A stretch of DNA of 64,000 nucleotides from Microcystis panniformis FACHB-1757 (lineage in GTDB: Bacteria > Cyanobacteriota > Cyanobacteriia > Cyanobacteriales > Microcystaceae): positions 3,534,001 to 3,598,000 of the forward strand of contig NZ_CP011339.1 in NCBI RefSeq assembly GCF_001264245.1, read 5' to 3'. How positions within the stretch are numbered: position 1 is the stretch's first letter; each line of letters starts with the position of its first letter. Positions 47,179-55,494 of the stretch are shown here, piece by piece. A program made the translations under genes and the position numbers. The notes under the pieces are model-generated. The model saw nothing but the letters and a program-made list of their open reading frames with translations, had not been told where the DNA came from and ran no database searches.

Positions 47179-47907
47179 CTAGGAATGTAGGATCGAGCGC
47201 CCGTTTAAGGGTTGAATATTCCTCGCATTACTCGGAAAAATCGCGACCAATTGTTGCAGTTGTTGGGGAGAAATTTCGATCGCATTTTGCCAGACTAACC
47301 AGAGAACATCCTCGCTACAGGGAGGAGTGGACAAAGACCCCCGATATTCATAGAAACCGCTATTTTCTGGCAGTAAAAGCCCAGCATTGACCCAAGTATC
47401 GGGGATAATCATTTCAGGAGAAGGTTCTTGGGGCAAATAAGCCCAAATCGTTTGTAAATAGGGATTAAAAGCGCCGATTTCGGCTAAGATACCCACAACT
47501 GCTAAATTTCCCTTCCCATTTCGATGCACTAAATGAATTTCTAGAGGGAAAGACTGACCTTTAATCTGATGTTCGCTGGGATGATGAAAATGAAACTGCA
47601 ACAAATCCCAGTTTTCGCCGTGAAAACTCATGTTTCCACCTTTTTCGGTCTGAACTAAGATTGTACGACCGTTATGGCGAATTTTTAAGGGTACAGGACG
47701 ATAATTAAAGGTGGGTTGGTATAGCTCTTTTTCAGTCACTATACTCAGATCGATCGGTGTTTGTTGCTTTCCCGTGGTGCAGAGACAATAATTCCTTGAT
47801 AATTCGCCCCAATGGTCAATATTTTGATAATTCCAAGTAAATTCTGGATTAATAGCCCCAAAAAGAGCGTGAGAGCCAATAAATTGCAGTAATTCTCGTC
47901 TATACAT
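47179..47907 (-). CDS. Alpha-type carbonic anhydrase
   Basis: A zinc enzyme interconverting CO2 and bicarbonate. The alpha-class zinc site is visible: LLQFHFHHPSEH supplies two His, and LEIHLVHRN the third. QQTPIDLS and LSTPPCSEDVLW are typical too. From ATG 47907 the protein has 242 residues and starts MYRRELLQFIGSHALFGAI, a possible short twin-arginine-like export signal. The same frame extends 77 codons further upstream into GGGTGT repeats (TLHPTP-type peptide), which is unlikely to be the native start. ATG 47928 is also possible. Periplasmic location is expected but not certain. Confidence 0.82.
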   Translation of the reverse strand: MYRRELLQFIGSHALFGAINPEFTWNYQNIDHWGELSRNYCLCTTGKQQTPIDLSIVTEKELYQPTFNYRPVPLKIRHNGRTILVQTEKGGNMSFHGENWDLLQFHFHHPSEHQIKGQSFPLEIHLVHRNGKGNLAVVGILAEIGAFNPYLQTIWAYLPQEPSPEMIIPDTWVNAGLLLPENSGFYEYRGSLSTPPCSEDVLWLVWQNAIEISPQQLQQLVAIFPSNARNIQPLNGRSILHS

Positions 47908-47937
47908 GGTATTAAATCCAGCAATCATCAGATAATT

Positions 47938-48113
47938 AGGGTTTGCTGAAAAAGTTTTTCCTGGGGGCAGGGTGTAGGGTGTAGGGTGTAGGGTGTAGGG
48001 TGTGGGGTGTGGGGTGTGGGGTGTGGGGTGTAGGGTGTGGGGTGTGGGGTGTAGGGTGTAGGGAGAATAAATAAAATAATCTCCTATCTCCTGACTCCTG
48101 ACTCCTGACTCCT
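47938..48113. repeat. GGGTGTA/GGGTGTG array with CTCCTGA tail
   Basis: A GGGTTTGCTGAAAAAG-type head is followed by about 15 units of GGGTGT(A/G)G, then GAGAATAAATAAAATAATCT and CTCCTGA units. The same composite module occurs near 338 and 37785. It sits against the 5' end of the carbonic anhydrase gene. Confidence 0.93.
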
Positions 48114-48285
48114 CAAAACCTAAGACTCTGTACCTCACAACTATGGAAATTGCTATAATCGGCTCACATCAGACTTTAAACCTCTAGCTTGATGATGAGT
48201 TTTCTGATCAATATCTTTTTGTGGTTCGTGTCCGACTTACTCAAATATCAGTGTAACACAGAACAAAATCACCTCTGCGCCTGTA

Positions 48286-48413
48286 TTGCCTTGTCCTAGT
48301 TGTGGTTCTCACCATACCATCAAGAATGGTTCTATTGATAAGGGGAAACCCAAACGTTAATGTTAAGAATGTGGTGGCCAGTTTGTCAGCAATCCCACTA
48401 CTAAAACTTTATG
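48286..48413 (+). pseudogene. IS1-family zinc-finger (InsA-like) fragment
   Basis: The frame reads PCPSCGSHHTIKNGSIDKG, then two stops, then ECGGQFVSNPTTKT. This is the N-terminal zinc-ribbon of IS1-type InsA proteins (CxxC...C..C), with internal stops and no downstream catalytic part. It ends directly on the ATG of the next ABC ATPase gene. No inverted repeats are clear. Decayed relic. Confidence 0.75.
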
Positions 48414-49364
48414 AACACACCCGAATTAGCCATTGCTACCGTTGGTTTAACCAAACAATTTGACCGCCATGGGGCTGTTAATCAAGTGGATTTACAGATT
48501 GAAGCGGGGGAAGTTTACGGGTTAATCGGTCCAAATGGAGCGGGAAAAACCACTTTAATTAGGATGTTAGCGGCAGCGGAAGAACCGACAACGGGAGAAA
48601 TATATCTGCACGGAGAACGTCTTTTAAGAGATGAGAGTAATCCCCGTCTGAAAAGAAATTTAGGTTATCTACCCGATAATTTTCCCCTCTACGATGACCT
48701 AAATGTCTGGAATTATCTGGATTATTTTGCCCGTCTTTATCATATCCCTCGCTCCCAACGTCATCGCCGCATTTATGAGGTTCTAGAACTGGTACAATTA
48801 ACCAATAAAAGCCATAATTTGATCGCTACTTTGTCCCGGGGGATGAAACAACGTTTAAGTTTAGCCCGAACGATTATTCATGAACCTTTAATTTTACTTC
48901 TCGATGAACCAGTTTCTGGATTAGACCCGATCGCTCGCCTACAATTTCGTGAGATTATTAAAGTCTTACAATCGGCAGGTATGACTATTTTAATTTCTTC
49001 CCATGTCCTTAGTGATTTAGCGGAACTTTGTAGTTCTGTGGGTATAATGGAATTAGGTTATCTAGTGGAAAGTACCTCTTTAGAGGAATTAAATCAACGT
49101 CTAGCCGGTCAATACTTGCAGATTACGACTCTAGGCAATTTAGAAGCCTTAGAAACCGCTCTTAAGCAATGTGTTTTTGTGGAAAGTTGGCAAAGAATTA
49201 TTAATACTAATACTCTCCGGGTTAAATTTACGGGAACCCTAGAAGATAGTGCCGAATTGTTGAAATCTTTAGTCGTTTCTGGTCTGAACTTAAGCGAGTT
49301 TTATACTTGCCGCGAAGATTTAGAAACTATTTTCCTAAAACTGGGACATCGACAGGCATCTTAA
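48411..49364 (+). CDS. ABC transporter ATP-binding protein, ABC-2 type
   Basis: A 317-residue ATPase subunit. Walker A GPNGAGKTT, signature TLSRGMKQRLSLA, Walker B ILLLDEP, followed by a short C-terminal domain (about 220-317). The signature has SRGM in place of SGGQ, common in the export-type CcmA group. No permease gene is nearby: a TPR gene converges from the right. The ATG lies at the end of an IS1 relic, so the natural upstream region is lost and the promoter is unclear. Confidence 0.87.
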   Translation: MNTPELAIATVGLTKQFDRHGAVNQVDLQIEAGEVYGLIGPNGAGKTTLIRMLAAAEEPTTGEIYLHGERLLRDESNPRLKRNLGYLPDNFPLYDDLNVWNYLDYFARLYHIPRSQRHRRIYEVLELVQLTNKSHNLIATLSRGMKQRLSLARTIIHEPLILLLDEPVSGLDPIARLQFREIIKVLQSAGMTILISSHVLSDLAELCSSVGIMELGYLVESTSLEELNQRLAGQYLQITTLGNLEALETALKQCVFVESWQRIINTNTLRVKFTGTLEDSAELLKSLVVSGLNLSEFYTCREDLETIFLKLGHRQAS

Positions 49365-49379
49365 GGGGAAATAATAATT

Positions 49380-50135
49380 TTAAATCTGGGATAGTAACTT
49401 TTCGACTAATTTAATTTGCTCCTGACTAAAACCAGCTTCCTTCAGGTGTGCCAGAAACCATTTTTGTCGATAACGACTGTCTAAATTCCTAGCCTTTCTA
49501 TAGGTATCCTGCGCTTTTTTACTATCACCTTTATCTAAATAAATCATTGCCAAAGCCACAAGAGGATGGGGATTATTTGGCTCTAATTTAACTGCTTTTT
49601 TAGCGTTATTAATAGCTGAATCAAAATCTTTGAGGCGATGATAGGCGAGGGATAAATTATAGTAGGCGATTTCATTATCGGGTTTTAAATTAGCGGCTTT
49701 AGTATGAGTGACTACGGCTTTTTCAAGATGACCACCGACAAGATAAACAATTCCTAAAGCATTATAAGCAGCCACATGATCGGGAGCAATTTTAATCGTT
49801 TCCTCTAGGGTTGTTTGTGCCGCTAAAGGTTGTTTAGCGAGGTGTTGTGTCCAACCTAAAATTACTCTCCCGTCTAGATGATTGGGGTTTAACTGTACCG
49901 ATTTTTTTAAAGCCTCAATACTTTTGACAAAATCTCCCTGTTGACGATACTGTAATCCCAATTGACGATAACGATTAGCAGCTTTAATGTCTGATGCGGA
50001 AATAATCGGACTGGGAGAAGGAGAAATGATTATCTTAGCCGTCGGTTCTTTTTTAATAGGAGAGGGGGGACTACAGCCCCAAAAAACCGGGGAACTAAAG
50101 ATGATCAAGATAGTCAGGATTCGATAACTATTCAT
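49380..50135 (-). CDS. TPR-repeat lipoprotein
   Basis: A 251-residue protein with a lipoprotein signal: a hydrophobic start and lipobox FWGC at about residue 21. A Ser/Pro-rich linker (ISPSPSP) precedes about five TPR helix pairs (for example NPNHLDGRVILGWTQHL, HVAAYNALGIVYLVGG). It should be tethered in the periplasm and act as a scaffold. The partner is unknown. It converges with the ABC ATPase gene with a 15-base gap. Confidence 0.82.
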   Translation of the reverse strand: MNSYRILTILIIFSSPVFWGCSPPSPIKKEPTAKIIISPSPSPIISASDIKAANRYRQLGLQYRQQGDFVKSIEALKKSVQLNPNHLDGRVILGWTQHLAKQPLAAQTTLEETIKIAPDHVAAYNALGIVYLVGGHLEKAVVTHTKAANLKPDNEIAYYNLSLAYHRLKDFDSAINNAKKAVKLEPNNPHPLVALAMIYLDKGDSKKAQDTYRKARNLDSRYRQKWFLAHLKEAGFSQEQIKLVEKLLSQI

Positions 50136-50179
50136 GGGACAATTAATACCAGTCCAATTGTTAAGGGTGTCATCAAATT

Positions 50180-50845
50180 ATGAATTATTCCCCTGAATCC
50201 GTGCAACGGCTGCTCGATTCCAATGATTATGGCGATCGCTTATCGGGAGTTAATCAACTGCGTTATTTAGCCCCAGAAATCGCCTTCGAGATGTTACAGC
50301 CTTTGATTAACGATAGTAACGCCAGGGTGCGTTATTCGGCGGTAAGTCAGTTAGATATCCTCGGTCGTCAGAATCCTGATCTGGCCTTAACTATTCTACG
50401 CGATCGTTTGTTGCATGATCCGGAAGCAGATGTGAAAGCGGCCGCGGCCGATGCGATCGGGGGGTTAAAATTAACGGCAGCCTACGATGATCTGGTGGCT
50501 GTCTATCAACAATCCTCCGACTGGTTAATTCAATTTAGCATTGTGGCCGCTTTGGGCGAATTGGGGGAACCCCGGGGCTTTGAACTGCTGGAAATCGCCC
50601 TTAACTCCGATAATGAATTGGTAAAAACGGCCGCCGTCAGTGCTTTTGGGGAACTAGGCGACCCTCGCGCCGTCTCTTTACTCGTTCCCTTGGCTAATGA
50701 TGATGACTGGCAACTGCGCTATCGTCTCGCTCAAGCTTTAGGCCGCTTAGGGGGGCAAGATGCGATCGCTGTTTTGACCCAGTTAACCGGCGACAAGAGC
50801 GCCCAAGTCGCCCAAGAGGCCCGCAATAATCTCGTTCAAGGGTGA
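50180..50845 (+). CDS. nblB: HEAT-repeat protein, NblB-like
   Basis: A 221-residue all-helical protein made of about six HEAT repeats (for example VRYSAVSQLDILGR, LVKTAAVSAFGELGDPRAV). In cyanobacteria this pattern and length fit NblB, a phycocyanobilin-lyase-like factor for phycobilisome degradation under nutrient stress; the lyase CpcE/F group also has such repeats. I favour NblB on length and on the N-terminus (MNYSPESVQRLL), with moderate confidence. No phycobiliprotein genes are nearby. Confidence 0.65.
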   Translation: MNYSPESVQRLLDSNDYGDRLSGVNQLRYLAPEIAFEMLQPLINDSNARVRYSAVSQLDILGRQNPDLALTILRDRLLHDPEADVKAAAADAIGGLKLTAAYDDLVAVYQQSSDWLIQFSIVAALGELGEPRGFELLEIALNSDNELVKTAAVSAFGELGDPRAVSLLVPLANDDDWQLRYRLAQALGRLGGQDAIAVLTQLTGDKSAQVAQEARNNLVQG

Positions 50846-50918
50846 TGCAGAATAGTTGATTTTTGTCAATACCATTTACAATAAATTTTAATTAAGAATC
50901 GTTAACAAAGGTAAAGCG

Positions 50919-52010
50919 ATGAAACAATTTACCCGTTTAATCTTGCTCGTCGGTCTTCTCGCGGGGGGCTGTTTCTCTGCATCAATTGCGATCGCTGATA
51001 ATCCGGCGGGGGCAATCGTGAGCAAGGATTCACAGGTTAACGAACTACTGCGTCAAGCGCGGCAATTGGTCAAAAATGGCAATTATGGGGAAGCTATAGC
51101 CATTTACGAGCGGGCGGCAGCCCTTGATGGCAATAATGCCAAAATTTTCTCTGGGATTGGCTTTTTACAAACGCGGCAAGGGGATTATAACGCCGCCGCC
51201 CAAGCATACCAAAAAGCTTTAAGTCTCGATCCGAGTAATCCCGACTTTTTCCATGCTCTCGGTTATAGTTTGGCTAATATCGGCGATTATGACAATGCAG
51301 CCACCGCTTACTACTACGCTATCCAAATAGAACCGAAAAACGTCCAACACTACCTCGGTTTAGGGGTGGTATTATTACGGCAAAAAAACTATGCAAAAGC
51401 GGGCGAAGTTTACCAATGGGTTTTAGCTCTCGACCCCAATAATCAGCAAGCCCACGAAATCATGGGTAAGGCTTTGATTGAACAGAATAAAACCAGCGAA
51501 GCCCTCGATTTTCTCCAAAAATCCCTGCAAAGATTCCCTAACAATAGTGAATTAAGATTGCAACTGGCCAGCCTTTTGCTTAAACAGGGCGATTTAAATG
51601 GCGGAACCCAAATTTTAAAAGAAATAGAGCGACAAAGTGCCGGAAATTTTTTAATTCAGCTAAAAATAGGGATTTTACTTGAAAAACAAGAGCGTTTTGA
51701 CGAGGCTCTTCCCTTTTATCGTCGGGCTGTTTTCCTACAACCCCAATCGTTGGAAGCACAAGCGGGAATCGGTCGCATCCATCTGGCCAGAAAAGATTAT
51801 CTTGCAGCAATTATCGCCTATCAAGATTTGGCCGAAATTGCCCCCAATAACGCCGATGTCTATCTTAATCTCGGTCGGGCCTACGCGGGCCGGGGACGAA
51901 AAAGAGAAGCGGAGGAAGCTTTTAAGCAAGCGCGAGCGGTTTATGTGCTGAAAAATAATCAATCCGGCCTGGAGGAAGTGGATGCCCTGCTGAAGAAGTT
52001 GCTTGAGTAA
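50919..52010 (+). CDS. Exported TPR-repeat protein
   Basis: A 363-residue protein with an N-terminal signal peptide (LILLVGLLAGGCFSASIAIA) and about nine TPR units from residue 40 to the end. Within the signal, GGC could be a lipobox, but SIAIAD is also a normal signal peptidase I site. It would lie in the periplasm or outer face. No catalytic domain. The start has a good AAAGG leader. Confidence 0.82.
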   Translation: MKQFTRLILLVGLLAGGCFSASIAIADNPAGAIVSKDSQVNELLRQARQLVKNGNYGEAIAIYERAAALDGNNAKIFSGIGFLQTRQGDYNAAAQAYQKALSLDPSNPDFFHALGYSLANIGDYDNAATAYYYAIQIEPKNVQHYLGLGVVLLRQKNYAKAGEVYQWVLALDPNNQQAHEIMGKALIEQNKTSEALDFLQKSLQRFPNNSELRLQLASLLLKQGDLNGGTQILKEIERQSAGNFLIQLKIGILLEKQERFDEALPFYRRAVFLQPQSLEAQAGIGRIHLARKDYLAAIIAYQDLAEIAPNNADVYLNLGRAYAGRGRKREAEEAFKQARAVYVLKNNQSGLEEVDALLKKLLE

Positions 52011-52158
52011 AACCAGATCAGTGATCAGTTTTCAGATTTGAGTTTTCAGATTTGAGTTTTCAGATTTGAGTTTTTAGTTCACTGATGCGATCACGGCAAA
52101 AAGCTCTTTTCTCCCAACTCTAGCCCAGTCTTAAGGAGTGATTTAGATAGTCAATAGT

Positions 52159-52632
52159 TTATTCCCAATCGATCGGCAGCCATTGATTATCTAAAACCTG
52201 TTCGAGATTAAAAATTATCTGACTGGGTAAACCGCCAGGGGATAAACCCATTTTTTTCCGGACGGCCTCTAAAGCTGTATGGTAGGATGGCTCAAAAATC
52301 TCCCGAAGATAGGGCTTTAAACTAGGGCTATCCTCCAGTAAATCTTGAATTTCTGCCCGAAAATTATTGATTTCTCCATTCCAATGATTGCCATTCCGGT
52401 CTCTTTCCGATTGCCAGTAAGTTAATTTTAGTAAATGTTCTAGGAGACGAGTTAAAAGACTTTTGAGCGCGTGTCTTTCACTTCTCCCCATCGATTCAAT
52501 CTCCTCAATTAAGTTGTCTAAATCCACCTCGGCAAACTGGCCTTTTTTTAATTGTTCTGCCGTGGTTTTTAGCCAGAGATAAAAATCTTCTTCGTATAAT
52601 GTTAGGGTCGCTGTTTCTGTCGCTCTAGTCAT
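52159..52632 (-). CDS. DUF29 family protein
   Basis: A 157-residue helical protein of the DUF29 family, very common in cyanobacteria. The motifs LYEEDFYLWLKTTAEQLKKG, VDLDNLIEEIESMGRSE and LLEHLLKLTYW are clear. ATG 52632 is chosen because the family starts near here; an in-frame ATG at 52680 would add 16 unsupported residues. The function is unknown; the family is often found in variable regions. Confidence 0.85.
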   Translation of the reverse strand: MTRATETATLTLYEEDFYLWLKTTAEQLKKGQFAEVDLDNLIEEIESMGRSERHALKSLLTRLLEHLLKLTYWQSERDRNGNHWNGEINNFRAEIQDLLEDSPSLKPYLREIFEPSYHTALEAVRKKMGLSPGGLPSQIIFNLEQVLDNQWLPIDWE

Positions 52633-52809
52633 GACGGAACTGCCACAGATGAAAAGTAATCGGGATTCTATATTATACAATTTTCAGACTGGTGAGGTAC
52701 AAAGTCTCTCAAGGCTGAGGACTGACGTTCAAAAAGATCGCACTGCATTGATTGAGTGCGATCGCTTTTAGTGATCGATTTTTAAGTAGCGAATTTCTGA
52801 GTCAGATTC

Positions 52810-53505
52810 CTACTTTAATAATTTGCGCGTCAAAGCCGAACCTGCACCCAAAACACCGATGGCAAGTAAGCCTAAGACGGAAGCTGGCTCAGGAACACGC
52901 CCTGTATCAGGACGCTGAAGGTAATCTACAGAAAGAGCCTCAATCAAGAAGGTGTCCCCTGGTGTCTTGGGAATCAAGTTGATAGTCGATTTCAGTGTCC
53001 CTAGTACCCCATCATAAACTCCAATTGATGAGTTATAGACATTTGAGACGTAAAAATCGGTACCATCGTAGGCAATACCAGTTGCAGCAGCTGGAGCAGT
53101 AATGAAAGCTGCTTGCAGGAGATTGCCATTAGTATCGTAAATATCATAGACACCGCAGGCATCGCAGCGGTTGCTAATTAGTTTGCCATTGAAGTACTCC
53201 AGACCATCCATATAGTCGGCGAGTAGTATGGGTAAACGTGGCACTATGCCATAGTCAATAATTTTTTCCGTGGTTGGCTGCAGTTGAATTTTGGCTAAAC
53301 AATGAAACCAAATTTGACTAACTAAAACTATTAAGGCCCCCCATCCTATCCAGAGGACGGCCAAATAAAAGCCCGATAATTCTAAAACAATTGTACTAAC
53401 TGTGACAATAAAAAAGCGATCGAGGCGAGGATCGCTGATTTTTTGCTGAAATTGGGCAATTTCTGCCAAGTCCACCGCCGCCATGCGTGCCTGTTCCATA
53501 CACAT
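52810..53505 (-). CDS. Chimeric ORF: membrane-protein N-part fused to a PEP-CTERM C-part
   Basis: A 231-residue frame with two unrelated halves. Residues 1 to about 90 resemble the continuation of a membrane protein whose start lies at 53789 (MEQARMAAVDLAEIAQ, then a hydrophobic segment at about 34-67). From about residue 98 on it reads as the C-terminal part of an exported PEP-CTERM protein, beta-propeller-like (GIAYDGTDFYVSNVYN) and ending VPEPASVLGLLAIGVLG plus a basic tail. The PEP-CTERM part has no signal peptide of its own. I infer a deletion or recombination junction around 53210-53245. Confidence 0.6.
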   Translation of the reverse strand: MCMEQARMAAVDLAEIAQFQQKISDPRLDRFFIVTVSTIVLELSGFYLAVLWIGWGALIVLVSQIWFHCLAKIQLQPTTEKIIDYGIVPRLPILLADYMDGLEYFNGKLISNRCDACGVYDIYDTNGNLLQAAFITAPAAATGIAYDGTDFYVSNVYNSSIGVYDGVLGTLKSTINLIPKTPGDTFLIEALSVDYLQRPDTGRVPEPASVLGLLAIGVLGAGSALTRKLLK

Positions 53506-53789
53506 CCCCAGGATACCTAGGGCAAGAATGGGAGCGGATAGGTTTTCCGGTGGGAAGATTTGGGAGATTATGCCTAAACTAGCCGGAAAAAACAGATGAA
53601 CGTAGGTTGGGTTGAAGCATGAAACCCAACGCCCGCATGGGTTACGCTACCGCTAACCCATCCTACAAATAATTGTGCCTCCCTACTTAGGGCAAGAATA
53701 GCAGCGGATAGGTTTTCTGGTGAAAAGATTTGGGAGATTATGCCTAAACTAGCCGGAAAAAACCGTAAAAAAAGGATCGTTCGTCTCAT
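53215..53789 (-). pseudogene. Membrane-protein gene disrupted by a MITE and a 74-bp duplication
   Basis: The start at 53789 (MRRTILFLRFFPASLGIISQ) reads to LSAAILAL and then runs into MITE DNA. The 74 bases before the MITE are repeated after it (53519-53593), from where the frame continues as ILALGILGMCMEQARM and into the chimeric ORF. Removing the MITE and one repeat restores a continuous N-terminal membrane-protein sequence. The natural C-terminus is absent. The intact protein is not recognised by name. Confidence 0.65.
53595..53689 (-). repeat. MITE-like element B, copy 2
   Basis: About 95 bp in the opposite orientation to the 14053 copy. It contains GTAGGTTGGGTTGAAGCATG and the AACCCATCCTAC segment, ending GTGCCTCCCTACTTA. 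It is flanked by 74-bp direct repeats with about five mismatches. Confidence 0.75.
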
Positions 53790-53847
53790 CTATTCGGGGT
53801 GGGGTCAGATTAAGATAAGAAATGCTCTTGACTTGATCATTTCTGTA

Positions 53848-54525
53848 ATGTCTTGTTTGCCTCCTTTTCAAAATGCTCTCCTTCTCACCCAAGCTTTAAC
53901 CCATCGTTCCTATGTCAATGAACAGTCCCAATTGACGGAAAATAACGAGCGCCTAGAATTTTTGGGCGATGCGATTTTAGCTTTTTTGGTGGGCGAACTA
54001 TTGTATCAAAAATATCCCGCCATGAACGAGGCCGAATTAACTCGTTTGCGGTCAAATTTGGTCAAAGAAGAACAATTAGCGCAATTGGGCATTGAAATCG
54101 GCCTGGGGGAGTTAATGCGTTTGGGTAAGGGGGCAATTAAAGATCGGGGGCGATCAAATCCTACCCTATTAGCGGACACTTTTGAAGCGATAATTGGGGC
54201 TTATTATCTAGATTCGGGGTTAAATGCGGTTAAAAACTATCTGCACGGGCTTTTTATCCCTGTAGCCTCTCATTTAGTCTCTCAACAATCGGAATCGCCA
54301 TCTTTTATCGATGCCAAAAATCTCTTTCAACAGTGGGCGCTGGCTAATTTCGCCTCTAATCCAGAATATGCGATCATTGATGTTACAGGACCGCCCCACG
54401 CTAGGGAATTTACTGCTGAAGTGCGGGTTAATAACCTTCTCTACGGTACAGGTAAAGGTAAACGGAAACAGGATGCCACCAAAGCGGCTGCCGAAGATGC
54501 CTTAAAGCGCTGTCAATGGCAATAA
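53848..54525 (+). CDS. rnc: Ribonuclease III
   Basis: A double-strand-specific RNase of 225 residues, used in rRNA and mRNA processing. The catalytic signature NNERLEFLGDAIL is complete. A second acidic cluster is in LLADTFEAIIGAYYLD. A dsRNA-binding domain occupies the last ~70 residues (ANFASNPEYAII to KRKQDATKAAAEDAL). ATG 53848 is preferred over the longer frame from 53740, whose first 36 codons overlap the duplicated 74-bp repeat and have no family likeness. Confidence 0.93.
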   Translation: MSCLPPFQNALLLTQALTHRSYVNEQSQLTENNERLEFLGDAILAFLVGELLYQKYPAMNEAELTRLRSNLVKEEQLAQLGIEIGLGELMRLGKGAIKDRGRSNPTLLADTFEAIIGAYYLDSGLNAVKNYLHGLFIPVASHLVSQQSESPSFIDAKNLFQQWALANFASNPEYAIIDVTGPPHAREFTAEVRVNNLLYGTGKGKRKQDATKAAAEDALKRCQWQ

Positions 54526-54544
54526 TAAATAGGGCCAAACCTAC

Positions 54545-55324
54545 TTATCTTAGGGGCCACCAATTAACTTTATCTCTGGTGGCACTGTAAACTTCTTTTA
54601 AACCCTCGGCATCCAGTACCCGAATTAAATCCCCCGTCGATTCTGAGGCAATTAATCCCACGGTTTGCAATCCTTTTAATACCTGTTCGACGGTGCGTTG
54701 ATTGAGTTGACAAGCGCGAGCAATCACATCGACGGATAAATCAAAAGTATAGATATTTTCGGCACTCGGTTGACTGCCTAATTCTCTTTCTTGATAGATT
54801 AAAGCTCTCAGTAAAGTGGCTACAGCTTGGGGTGGATAGCTACTGCAATTAAGCAGATGATACTCGAATTTTTGCTGTAATTCAAATAAAAAACAGTACC
54901 GTTGACGAAAACTTTCGTTATCGTTGTAAATCTTTTCTAGTGCCGATAAGGGAATTTTCAGGACGTGGGTAGTTTTATAGGATTCCACCAAACAGGGAAA
55001 AGCGCGACTGGCTAAACCATAACTAAAGGGTAAACTCCTCATACCAAAACAGCCACCGGGGTAGGTAATGGCAATAATCCGGTCGAGGGGAGTGCTGCGG
55101 ACGACGATTACACCCTCATCCAAAATCACATACAAAACATCTAGAAATTCATCGGGTAGAAAAGCCGTATAGACGGGACGATTGGAAAATAGCGTCTCTA
55201 GCTTGAGATTGTCGGCATCGAGATACTGACTTAACCAAGCTTCCTCTAGTCCGCGAAAGAGAAAACTCTGGTTAATCAGTTGTTGTAGGAGGGTTGTTTT
55301 TTTGGCCTTGACGCTCTTGCCCAT
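54545..55324 (-). CDS. Crp/Fnr-like transcriptional regulator
   Basis: A 259-residue protein with a cyclic-nucleotide-binding-like beta barrel (about 20-150), a long dimerisation helix, and a winged-helix C-terminus (SVDVIARACQLNQRTVEQVL). The barrel lacks an obvious cAMP phosphate-binding RxS motif, so the effector is unknown. It is divergent from the sulfate transporter operon with a 170-base spacer, so it could regulate it; no binding palindrome could be firmly identified there. Confidence 0.78.
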   Translation of the reverse strand: MGKSVKAKKTTLLQQLINQSFLFRGLEEAWLSQYLDADNLKLETLFSNRPVYTAFLPDEFLDVLYVILDEGVIVVRSTPLDRIIAITYPGGCFGMRSLPFSYGLASRAFPCLVESYKTTHVLKIPLSALEKIYNDNESFRQRYCFLFELQQKFEYHLLNCSSYPPQAVATLLRALIYQERELGSQPSAENIYTFDLSVDVIARACQLNQRTVEQVLKGLQTVGLIASESTGDLIRVLDAEGLKEVYSATRDKVNWWPLR

Positions 55325-55494
55325 AGTCTCAAACCTAGATGTAGCACTGATTTTATCTTCTCACAGTTTCCCTTGTTATCGCCTTATTCCCAATTTGTTT
55401 TATAAATGTATTGAAATTTTATTTCCTGTGCTGTAAGATTAAAGCAGACCTGAAAACAGATACAACCTCAGAGTAAAGCTTAGGAGTGCCGCCG

